This document shows, piece after piece, positions 1 to 6,511 of a DNA stretch of 10,432 bases (position 1 is the first letter of the stretch; each line of letters starts with the position of its first letter). The stretch comes from Spirogloea muscicola (taxonomy: Eukaryota > Streptophyta > Zygnematophyceae > Spirogloeales > Spirogloeaceae). Location of the stretch: positions 1,747,831 to 1,758,262 of the forward strand of contig WELB01000003.1 of NCBI GenBank assembly GCA_009602725.1, written 5' to 3'. Below the pieces are notes generated by a model. The model worked only from the letters and a program-made list of their open reading frames with translations. It was not told the DNA's origin and ran no database searches. A program made the position numbers and the translations under genes.

Positions 1-1
1 T

Positions 2-29
2 CCCCCCCCCCCCCCCCCCCCCCCCCCCC
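2..29. repeat. poly-C homopolymer run (28 nt)
   Basis: An uninterrupted run of C starts at base 2. Together with the missing EMC3 N-terminal exons just downstream, it may mark the edge of an assembly gap or a hard-to-sequence homopolymer. The sequence alone cannot tell a real poly-C tract from an artefact. Confidence 0.9.
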
Positions 30-68
30 GCGTCACCTCTCCCCCTCTGGTCTCGCTCTTACCTCAGC

Positions 69-171
69 CACCTTAGCTTATGGCTTCGTTTCATGTAGCC
101 CCACTTCTTGCACTAGCTTTTGCGTGAGCAAAGCACTGGCTTGAATTGGCGACCCTTTCCCTTTCATCTCC
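69..171 (+). repeat. diverged repeat, left copy (pair with 10080-10184)
   Basis: This stretch aligns by eye, in direct orientation, with 10080-10184 over about 103-105 bp at very roughly 70% identity. The strongest shared blocks are the start (CACCTTAG/TACCTTAG), ATGTAGC, TGCACT and the exact 14-mer TGGCTTGAATTGGC, followed by a CCCTTTC-like tract. In one frame both copies read Glu-Gln-x-x-Gly-Leu-Asn-Trp-x-Pro-Phe-x-Phe. It could be a dispersed repeat, a shared gene-leader element or an old short transposon. No terminal repeats are visible. Confidence 0.5.
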
Positions 172-328
172 TTCCCTCTCCCCAGTGGCAGAGCTCTCTG
201 CAATTTGCGCCTGCCTTGAGTGCGACTGCCATCTGGCCGAATCATGTAACGAGCGAAGCCAGTGATAGAGCAGGCCGAGTAGGCTCAGCAATAATGGCGG
301 GTGGTCTTGCTCGCCGCCGCTGGCGCAG

Positions 329-1682
329 GACAACGGCCTGCTCCACGTCCCCAAGGGCGCCGCCAGCCCCCAGGCGCAGATGCTCACCGACCCCAACATG
401 GCCATGGATATGATGAAGAAGAACCTTGGCATGATCATTCCCCAGGTGTCACACTGTGGCCCCTGACTTGCCAAATGTGCATTACAGCTTAGCATCGATG
501 CTCACAACTGCGCTTGTTCTTTTGGAAGCATGCTTCTGAATCCTCTGGGAGGCTGCTTGATCTACAGTACATGTTCTGATGTACGAATTGAACGCGTGAC
601 TCTTCTGCTGCATGCACAGACTTTGACTTTTGCGTGGGTCAACTTCTTCTTCTCTGGCTTTGTAGCTGGTGAGGATGTTACATAGCTGCAGTGCTTTTTG
701 CCGTCTGTTTTCTGCTCTTTCAGAGCACTGGACAAGAGTACCATGCCTGTGCTTCTTGTGAGTTGTCGATTATTTCTCTGACGGTGCCCTTGCTGTGCAC
801 CAATGTTTTCCCCCCCTCCCTGCCCCCTCGCCACCTTGCCCGGCTCCCTGCGCTGGGGCAGCGTTGGGGGAATGCTCTATTGGAGGGCAGGATTCTGACT
901 TACAAGCTGTGCTCCTCCATGCACAGCCAAAATCCCATTTCCTCTCACGCAGCGCTTCAGACCCATGCTACAGAATGGCATAGATCTGAGCTCCGTGGAT
1001 GTCAGCTACGTCAGCAGCCGATCATGGTGAGTCGTCCTCAGATCAGTCACATGCACTACTTGCTGCTCAGTCTTCGTTGCTTATTGGGCTGATCTCTGTG
1101 TGCGTCCTTTTGTGCACCCTTGAGCAGGTACTTCTTGAATCTCTTTGGCTTGCGAGGCTTCTTCAGCCTGATACTTGGAGAGGACAACGGTCGGTGCACG
1201 TGATCATGCTGACATATGGTGTTTGTTGAGCAGAACAACACGAGCATACAGTTACTCAGGTTACCCTGCAATTAGGTAGTCATAGCCACGTCCCTTCACA
1301 ATCCTGAAGGACAAGCTATTCTGACTGCTTTGAGGTTGACACTGATCTGCCGTACTGCAGCTGTGGATGATACACAAAGGATGATGCAGATGCAGATGGC
1401 TAGCCAGATGGGGGGTTTTGGTGCTGATCCTGGCAAGGTGCTTAAACAGAACCCAACTCTGCGCAAGTGCAGATGCTATGTCATATTGAATGGTATGAAG
1501 TTTCTGTTACACGCGGAAGCAATTCTGGCTCGTCCTGAGGCCTGAACCTCCTTGTCTGGTCGCTTATGCAGACCCTGACTGGCGAGAAGGACGGGCTGGA
1601 TCTTCTTCAGCACGAATGGTTGCTACCTCAGATTGAGCAACGGGCCGAGGCAACGCTCAAGCGCCTGCTTGAGGCATCCTGA
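329..1682 (+). CDS. EMC3: ER membrane protein complex subunit 3 (EMC3), 5'-partial, six exons
   Basis: EMC3 is the Oxa1-superfamily core of the ER membrane complex, which inserts tail-anchored and multipass proteins into the ER membrane. The exons are 329-445, 620-668, 927-1026, 1128-1189, 1361-1437 and 1572-1682. All five introns are GT-AG, and phases join cleanly to 171 residues plus TGA. Family blocks appear in order: [48 protein letters not shown] (second membrane segment), [33 protein letters not shown] (third membrane segment), [20 protein letters not shown], then [12 protein letters not shown] and the basic C-terminus. Family members run about 245-260 aa, so roughly 80 N-terminal residues with the first membrane segment are missing. 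No exon for them is seen in 1-328. The first exon boundary rests on the AG at 327-328 and could shift by a codon or two. The visible part is intact, so a 5'-partial gene is more likely than a pseudogene. Confidence 0.93.
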
Positions 1683-1892
1683 AAATTCACATTGTCTGTT
1701 CAACTGCACGCCTGCAGCAGTGCAGTGGCCTTTGGGGCTTATACTTCTTGCATTCTTTGGATGCGCATGGGCGACCTTTAATGTCCAACGTGCTCCGGTA
1801 GCATCAGTTGCAATAGTGCTCTTGCAAATTGATGGAATGGCGACCGCATCAGACTTACTTGGTTTCTGGTTACTGGTTTGCGTCATGAGTAA

Positions 1893-1988
1893 AAAGTAGG
1901 GAAGGACATGAAGAACACAAAAGCCTTTGTGCCAACAATGTATGAAGGAGCTCTTCAAAAGGGGGTGTTGGCTGGTGCCAACTTGTGA
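1893..1988 (+). other. short coding-like stretch, unassigned
   Basis: One plus-strand frame is open from 1893 to the TGA at 1986-1988; an in-frame TAA lies just before it. From the ATG at 1908 it would give 26 residues (start MKNTKAFVPTMYEG) with a balanced, protein-like composition. It is bounded by an AG at 1898-1899 and a strong donor-like GTGAGT at 1985-1990, so it could be an exon of an unseen gene. It may equally be chance in a 3' UTR. No family is recognised. Confidence 0.15.
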
Positions 1989-2184
1989 GTTGTCCGAGCA
2001 GCCTGCAAGAAGAAAGGGCTCGCCCATAGAGAAATCAAGCAAGCAATCTACTTCAGGTCGAGATGCGAGCTGACTTGATTGGCAGTCAAGGTTGTAGGGT
2101 GGTGATCTCCTGCTGCAGAGATATGTAGCGCGTGACGGTGCTGCCCAGCTGAGGCACTAGTGTGCAGCGCGCAACATGTGCGAC

Positions 2185-2234
2185 CCAGCTGTGCATCGAG
2201 GGATGCTTTCCAGCTGTGCATCGAGGGATGCTTT
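2185..2234 (+). repeat. perfect 25-bp tandem duplication
   Basis: Bases 2185-2209 are repeated exactly at 2210-2234. The unit begins CCAGCTGTGCATCG and ends GGATGCTTT. Identity of the two copies points to a recent slippage or duplication event in non-coding DNA. Confidence 0.95.
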
Positions 2235-2329
2235 AACTCTGGATTAAGCTGGAGGCCTCCTCATTGATTTCCTGGGCTCGCCATCGCCCTCTGAATTCCT
2301 TTTTCTTTCAATCAAGGACACTTTGACGC

Positions 2330-3476
2330 GTGGCTCCTTCTCTAGCTTTGGTCATTCCTTTTTCCTGGGCTGGCCAATCACAGCCATCGCCCCAAACTCC
2401 AAACCCGCCACTGGAAGAATCTTCCCAACCGTCACTAGCGTCACCACCATCGCTCCCCCTGCCCCCGCCGCCGCCCACCAGCACCTACGCCGACCCCACT
2501 GCTATGGCGGCGGCTGCAGAAGGTCAAGGCGCGGCGCGCAGCCCGTCGCGGCGCGCCACTCGCCCTTACAACACCCGCAGCTCGACTGCTGCGACGAGGG
2601 CTGCCGTTGCTTCAGTGGCCGACCTTCCCACTCCTTCAACGGCCCCTTCAGCTCCTTTCCCGAGTCCGCTCCTGCAATCCCTGCTCCTGATGGATAGCTC
2701 GGCTTGCGGACCCCGCCTCAGCCTCCTCGGATGCAGAATCCGAGACCCCCAACATGGACCCCCATGTCGGGATTGTCATCAGCCCGGCGCAGTCAAGCGA
2801 CTCCTCCCCCCTGCGAACAAGGCCCTCTATCCCTGGCGGCCGCGAATTCTGCTGTCTCTACTCCGTCCATCTCTTCCTCAAGCTCCAGGCTGTGCATCAC
2901 CAGTGCCTGCACCAGTCCCCCACCCGGAGCCGCCACCATTGCCTCCTCTACGCCCGCTGTTACCTCTACCTCTACCTCCCTTGCTGCCTCGACCTGTTGT
3001 TGAGCGACGTCATCGAGCTGGTGGCCGCCACAGACATGACGCCCACGCTGTCGGCCGGGTCTGTCTCTCGACCAGAGCCCAGTCCACACTGACCTCCCAT
3101 TTGCGCCAGGCCAGCGAGTCCCCTGCCAAGGATGCCAGCGCCACTTCAGCACGAGAGGGCTGGCAACCCATGCTCGACTCTGCCGCAATCGTCAGAATCG
3201 TCAGGAGCTGGCAGCGAGAGCACATGTGCCGGGCATCGTCCGGCCCCCACCACCCCCTTTTTCAGAGAGCTAGCATTGGGCCGCCACAGTGCACCTCACC
3301 CCCCTTCCCATCCCTGACGGCAAGTGAAACGTACGCCAAATTCCCAGATGGGAACGTTGTGAGTGCAACAAGGTCCTTGCGCCCATCCGCGTACGCATTG
3401 AAGCTGACTCTATGGACAAGGTGGCCTGGGCGTTGTACGCGCTTTCCCCAAGCTTGTTCTTGGCCATCTACCCTCT
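2330..3476 (+). pseudogene. retroelement N-terminal region, Pro/Ser-rich, broken
   Basis: A long open frame starts at ATG 2330, with a second in-frame ATG at 2504 that begins an Ala-rich segment followed by the basic patch RRATRPYNTRSS. RPYNTRS-like motifs are common near the N-terminus of retrotransposon proteins. Up to about 2690 the composition is coherent (Pro, Ser, Ala). Beyond that the plausible frame seems to jump: an acidic segment (DAESETPNMDPHVG) is read in a different frame around 2725-2770. A CECNKVL-like segment near 3361-3380 may be a remnant of a zinc-binding site. Repeated frame changes argue that the 396-aa open frame is not a real protein. Assignment to the element rests mainly on position. 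Confidence 0.45.
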
Positions 3477-3686
3477 TTCGGCATTGGTGGCCGCAAGAGT
3501 TTCCAGGACAGACTGGCTAAGTGTGCAAGCGGAAAATGGGAGGAGTTGGCCCAGCAGCGTGCAGCAGCTGCTCGGGCTCTCACAGCGGCGGGCGTGCAAT
3601 GGATCAGTCAATCAGCCATTCTAACAATCCACAGCCGGCAATCTAGCGCGCGCAATGCACTTTGGGAGGGCTCCGTGTGGCCCTGA
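3477..3686 (+). pseudogene. retroelement linker upstream of RT, Ala/Arg-rich helix
   Basis: This frame is open to the TGA at 3684-3686 and reads through KSFQDRLAKCASGKWEELAQ and then an Ala-rich helix ending RALTAAGVQ. From memory of similar algal retroelement proteins, such an Arg/Ala-rich helical segment precedes the RT domain, where it is normally followed by a Pro-rich linker and then the GGVRPI block. Here that following stretch is missing and is replaced, from about 3621, by the inverted copy. This is a family-level impression, not a search result. Confidence 0.5.
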
Positions 3687-4084
3687 CCAAAGCCCCCTGG
3701 ATGGTTTCTGGAGGCGCTTCTGGATGGCAATTCGAGCACCTACAGGACCATTCCTTGATGGGGATGAGAGGAGCTTCTCCCAGTTTCTTTCCTCCATGAT
3801 GACGCTGAGCTCCACTGTGTTGAAAGCGTTACCAATGTCCAGCCCTAGGACCATCATTGATGGGTCTACGTCGAGGGCAGTGCGGATGCCGTGTACGAGG
3901 GCCTCTGCCCCGCAGGACATGGCAGCACCAGATTGGTGGGTGGTCAGCTGGGGTTTCAGCTCGTTGCACGCGGCCTTTTGACACCAGCCGCATGATGACT
4001 TCCGCCATGGCAATGGGTCTCACACCACCTGTCGGCTTCGCCAGGGCCAGCAGGTGGCTGGAATGAAGGCGTGGTGGAATGGCA
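3621..4084 (-). pseudogene. inverted RT fragment, minus strand, frameshifted
   Basis: Read on the minus strand, it gives IPPRLHSSHLLALAKPTGG then VRPIAMAEVIMRLVSK. After one extra A near 3977 it continues in another frame through GAEALVHGIRTALDVDPSM to LGLDIGNAFNTVE. These are the RT fingers and motif A; the Asp of LDIGNAF is the first catalytic aspartate. Homology to the plus-strand copy stops at about 3792. The remainder to 3621 (tail ending RARLPAVDC) stays open but shows no RT block I recognise. The fragment lacks the motif with the DD pair, so it is inactive. Its upstream part (4048-4084) has no counterpart in the plus copy, so the head-to-head junction falls at about 4084/4085. Confidence 0.8.
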
Positions 4085-4353
4085 GCCCTGGCGAAGTCGA
4101 CCGGCGGTGTGAGACCCATTGCGATGACTGAGGTTATCATGCGGCTGGTGTCGAAGGCCGTGTGCAGCGAGCTGAAATCCCAGCTGACCAGCCACCTATC
4201 ACCCCACCAAATTGGTGCTGGCATGTCTGCGGGGCAGAGGCCCTCGTACACGGCATCCGCGCTGCCCTCAACGTAGACCCATCAACGATGGTCGTAGGGC
4301 TGGACATTAGTACCGCTTTCAACACAGTGGAGCGCAGTGTAATCATGAAGGAG
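3792..4353. repeat. inverted repeat of RT sequence (arms about 256 and 269 bp)
   Basis: Left arm 3792-4047 and right arm 4085-4353 are reverse complements, separated by 37 bases. By eye they differ at about 25 of roughly 255 aligned positions (about 90% identity). The left arm also lacks 13-14 bases and has one extra A and one extra C. The longest exact match is GCGGGGCAGAGGCCCTCGTA and on for a dozen bases. A transcript crossing it would fold into a long hairpin. Confidence 0.9.
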
Positions 4354-4390
4354 CTGCACGACCACTTCCCTTCCCTTATCCCCTCTTAAT
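4085..4390 (+). pseudogene. RT fingers and motif A, plus strand, frameshifted
   Basis: From about 4088 the plus strand reads ALAKSTGGVRPIAMTEVIMR and then LVSKAVCSELKSQLTSHLSP. Near 4226 one base is missing relative to the inverted copy and the frame shifts; it then reads GAEALVHGIRAALNVDPSTM and GLDISTAFNTVERSVIMKEL. The motif A aspartate is at 4303-4305. The frame closes at 4387-4389. The copy begins abruptly at the ALAK block, as if 5'-truncated at the junction with the inverted copy, and continues into the downstream RT blocks. Confidence 0.85.
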
Positions 4391-4459
4391 CTCATAGCCT
4401 ATGGCTGTTCAGGGCGGCTGCTGTGGCAAGCTAGAGAGTCGTGGAAGACGCTGTGATCA

Positions 4460-4708
4460 ATTTCTGGCACACACCAGGGGTATCCCCTTAGCCCAGTCCT
4501 TTTGGCCTTGGCACATTGCCAGGCTATACGGCGCACCCAGAGCCAACACCCAGACCTCTTTTTCCCCACCGACACGGATGATATGCACGTCATTGGACCT
4601 CCAGCTGAAGTCATGGCTGCTTACCCCTTGCTCATCCGTGGACCGAACGTGATGGGCCTGCAGGTTTGCCCCATCCAAGAGCGTGGCATGACCCTCACGC
4701 GATCTTGA
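4460..4708 (+). pseudogene. RT palm: QGxPLSP and DD motifs
   Basis: This frame reads THQGYPLSPVLLALA (4469-4513), equivalent to the QGDPLSP block of non-LTR RTs. About 20 codons later comes FPTDTDDMHVIGPP, equivalent to the YxDD catalytic block, with the two aspartates at 4577-4582. The usual Tyr two residues before the pair is Asp here, and QGDP is QGYP, so key positions have drifted. It then continues as GPNVMGLQVCPIQERGMTL and stops at 4706-4708. Confidence 0.8.
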
Positions 4709-4744
4709 CGCCAACTTACAGCTCCCCACGGCTGCCAGACCCCT

Positions 4745-5215
4745 GCCAATGGGCTGGCCATCCTCAAGGTCCCCTTCGGCACAACAGCTCACGTGGCGGA
4801 GGATTTGCGTGAACGCCTACCAAAATACATCGCCCCCCTCCCTTCCCTTCCCCTCCTTGGGGACACGAGCTGGCGTTGGCAATACTCACCCGCTGCATCG
4901 GCCAATGGGCATGCTACCTGCAGCAGACAGTCGCCCCAATTTGCATGGTGGGCGAGCTCTACAAGAGGTACGACAAACCCCTTATACAGACCCTGGCATC
5001 CCTATTATCTTCCTTTTCCCTCAGCTTCATCTCCTCTCCAGGCTTCCCTCCCCACTCGCAGGGGTTGCCTTGGTTGCCGGGTGTTGGAACAGACGGCAAG
5101 CAGCCTTCCTGGGCTGCGGACACCAGATTGCCTCCCTGATTCCTGTGCGCTTCCCTTGCCTCGCCGACCCCCTTGCAATGTGGAGGAAGGCTCCTTCCCT
5201 TTCCAAGGGCATCTG
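4745..5215 (+). pseudogene. RT thumb / connector region, several frameshifts
   Basis: Retroelement-like sequence continues in changing frames. First comes NGLAILKVPFGTTAHVAEDL with RERLPKYIAPL (4748-4840). A second frame gives LALAILTRCIGQWACYLQQT and then LYKRYDKPLIQTL (about 4870-5000). After that come PTRRGCLGCRVLEQTASS (about 5050-5110) and FLGCGHQIASLIPVRFPCLA (about 5107-5166). From memory, blocks of this kind (LG-x-P-x-G, then a helical region, then a Gly-Leu-rich LEQTA block) follow the RT in related algal elements. At least three frame changes within 470 bases show long decay. Confidence 0.6.
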
Positions 5216-5539
5216 AGGAGCATCCGCGACTCAGCATCTGGCTCTTCTCCCTCTCTACAACCCCTCCTCACTCCTTCCTCCTCCCTTGCCCAAGCTTCTG
5301 ATTGAGGGGCACAAGCCAGACTCGTTGCGGCACTTGAAGATGAGTGCCGCAGGAGGTTGAGGAGCCTGCCAGGGATCCAGAATCGATCCAAGGAGCCTGG
5401 CAATACTTACATCTCTTGCTACACCTGGAGCTGCCGACTGGGTCATCTCACACGCCGTTGCCACTGCCTTCAGCATACTGCTCCGAGGCCTTTCGGACGC
5501 TGCTTCAACTCTACCTCGGCCTCCCGCCTACCTGATTGA
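5216..5539. other. retroelement interior with no clear reading frame
   Basis: Between the connector and the C-terminal endonuclease-like part, no frame gives a convincing domain. Short open stretches (for example Pro/Leu-rich 5344-5535, and the tail ELPTGSSHTPLPLP) lie where a conserved RT-to-endonuclease linker would be expected. Treated as decayed element sequence. Confidence 0.4.
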
Positions 5540-5835
5540 TTGATGGGAGTGCGCCAGTGTGAGGGTGGCTTCCGTGCAGAGGGTGGCGAGCTCGCCACAC
5601 ACATGTTGCAATGCCCCACTGGACCAGAAGTGGTGGGAAATCACAACCCCCTCCGTGATGCCCTAGCGGTTTTGATGCTCGACGACGGTCACCGTGCAGT
5701 CCTATCATTACGAATGCCCAGGGACGTCATTATCGCCGCACCCTAGACATTGTGGGCGTGCAACCTGGTCGAGGACCACGGGCCTGGGTTGATCTTGTTG
5801 TCACGGAGGCTTATAAAGGTCCAGCATCGACGCAC
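5540..5835 (+). pseudogene. retroelement C-terminus resembling restriction-like endonuclease (RLE)
   Basis: The first frame (from ATG 5540) has Cys at 5558-5560 and then THMLQCPTG, an H-x3-C pair (His 5600, Cys 5612), followed by NHNPLRDALAVLM. In RLE-type non-LTR elements the RT is followed by a CCHC finger, an R-H-N block and a PD-x(12-14)-D nuclease signature. Here NHN stands for RHN. After a frameshift near 5710-5735 the next frame reads LDIVGVQPGRGPRAWVDLVV, with Asp 5746-5748 and Asp 5791-5793 separated by 14 residues, and a Lys in TEAYK. One finger cysteine and the Pro of PD are missing. The spacing supports an RLE remnant, but only by motif. Confidence 0.5.
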
Positions 5836-5870
5836 ATCGCTGGCCACGCAGTGGGCAGTGCAGAACATAG

Positions 5871-5914
5871 AAAGCTGCAGCATGATAGCTGCAGCTGCAG
5901 CAAAGCTGCAGCAT
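5871..5914. repeat. CTGCAG-rich short repeat cluster
   Basis: AAAGCTGCAGCAT occurs at 5871-5883 and again at 5902-5914, with AGCTGCAGCTGCAGC between them, giving four CTGCAG palindromes in 44 bases. It lies just after the retroelement C-terminus and may be its 3' flank. Confidence 0.85.
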
Positions 5915-5995
5915 ATTTCGACTACCCCCACTGCGATCAGCTCCTGCCAGCTGCAATCCATATCTTTGGCTGTTAAGGTCCTCAATTCCACACTC

Positions 5996-6034
5996 CTCGA
6001 TTCCACTCTCCTTCATGGAAAGTGTGGAATCGAG
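5996..6034. repeat. hairpin, 11-bp stem and 17-nt loop
   Basis: CTCGATTCCAC (5996-6006) is the exact reverse complement of GTGGAATCGAG (6024-6034). A related ATTCCACACTC sits just before it (about 5985-5995), so the left arm is also partly duplicated. No T-run follows and no function is assigned. Confidence 0.8.
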
Positions 6035-6511
6035 CAGTGTGCCAATCTAGGCTATGCACGACGCGCAGGTGTGCTTCCGGCTGAGATGGGCTTGCCAGCT
6101 ACAAATTTGTTGGCCGTGCGACGTTGAGTATCGGCCTGTTCACAGCGTGCTCAGGCTCATGCTTAGTGCCTGAAAGCTGGACGAGCTCTAGTTGGTGGCA
6201 GAAGGGCTTGGAATTTGTCATCCGGGAATCAGGCACCAATTAGCGACCGTTATGTGTTGATGCCCATGATTACTGCGCGGGTCAATGTGCAATAGGTGAT
6301 GTACGTCATCAGATGTGTGTGCCTTCGTACTTGGCCATTTTGGCCCTCAAATTGTCTTATCAGACGGTAATTATTCCCGCCAGCAGAGTACAATCCACAC
6401 CTCCCAGCGGAAGCCAGTGCGTCGCTTGCCGAAGGCGTGCCTCCATAGCCCGAGCCCAGCTGAGGTGCCGGCCTGTGGGTAGGACAGCGCTGAGGTCCAA
6501 GCGAGTAAGCC

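Larger units (their letters stand above)
1683..2329. other. non-coding spacer / probable EMC3 3' UTR
   Basis: No gene is supported here. The first part is probably EMC3 3' UTR. I see no TGTAA, the usual green-algal polyadenylation signal, in it. The minus-strand open frame 1623-2042 lies partly antisense to the last EMC3 exon and has no recognisable domain. A small coding-like stretch (1893-1988) and a tandem duplication (2185-2234) are listed separately. Confidence 0.6.
2330..5835 (+). mobile_element. degenerate non-LTR (LINE-like) retrotransposon
   Basis: The region reads, on the plus strand, as a decayed retrotransposon polyprotein: a low-complexity Pro/Ser/Ala N-terminus (from 2330 or 2504), a basic linker (about 3477-3610), RT blocks (4085-4390 and 4460-4708), a thumb/connector region (4745-5215) and an endonuclease-like C-terminus (5540-5835). 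The frame changes at least six times, and stops interrupt it. An inverted RT copy sits at 3621-4084. No long terminal repeats, poly-A tail or target-site duplication are visible, so both ends are approximate. The order RT then C-terminal endonuclease fits the RLE-bearing non-LTR clades (R2, CRE, NeSL and Dualen-like). It cannot be active as it stands. Confidence 0.8.
5836..6511. other. intergenic region upstream of the ILR1-like gene
   Basis: No gene is supported. The region must contain the promoter and 5' UTR of the amidohydrolase gene, but I see no well-placed TATA box. It contains a CTGCAG-rich cluster and a hairpin, both listed separately. The antisense open frame 6250-6780 overlaps exon 1 of the amidohydrolase gene and is most likely a by-product of its GC-rich codons. 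Confidence 0.55.

Noticed and set aside
1623-2042. A 139-aa minus-strand open frame
   Set aside because: It runs antisense to the last EMC3 exon and its 3' flank, with no recognisable domain and no sign of introns or a promoter.
2330-3520. A 396-aa plus-strand open frame as an intact protein gene
   Set aside because: It is mostly low-complexity Pro/Ser/Leu. The plausible retroelement frame leaves it after about 2690, and its last third overlaps, out of frame, the better-supported linker segment. It is treated as a broken part of the element.
3686-4084. Twin priming as the full explanation of the inverted RT copy
   Set aside because: Twin priming joins adjacent, non-overlapping parts of one element. 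Here the same 260-bp part occurs on both sides at about 90% identity, so two copies or a later duplication are needed.
3829-4251. A 140-aa minus-strand open frame as an independent gene
   Set aside because: Its middle is the inverted RT fragment. The part beyond 4084 is antisense to the plus-strand RT copy, and its distal part is the out-of-frame reading after a frameshift.
5812-5817. TATAAA as a promoter TATA box
   Set aside because: It lies inside the endonuclease-like reading frame of the retroelement, about 700 bases from the next start codon, so it is most likely a chance coding match.
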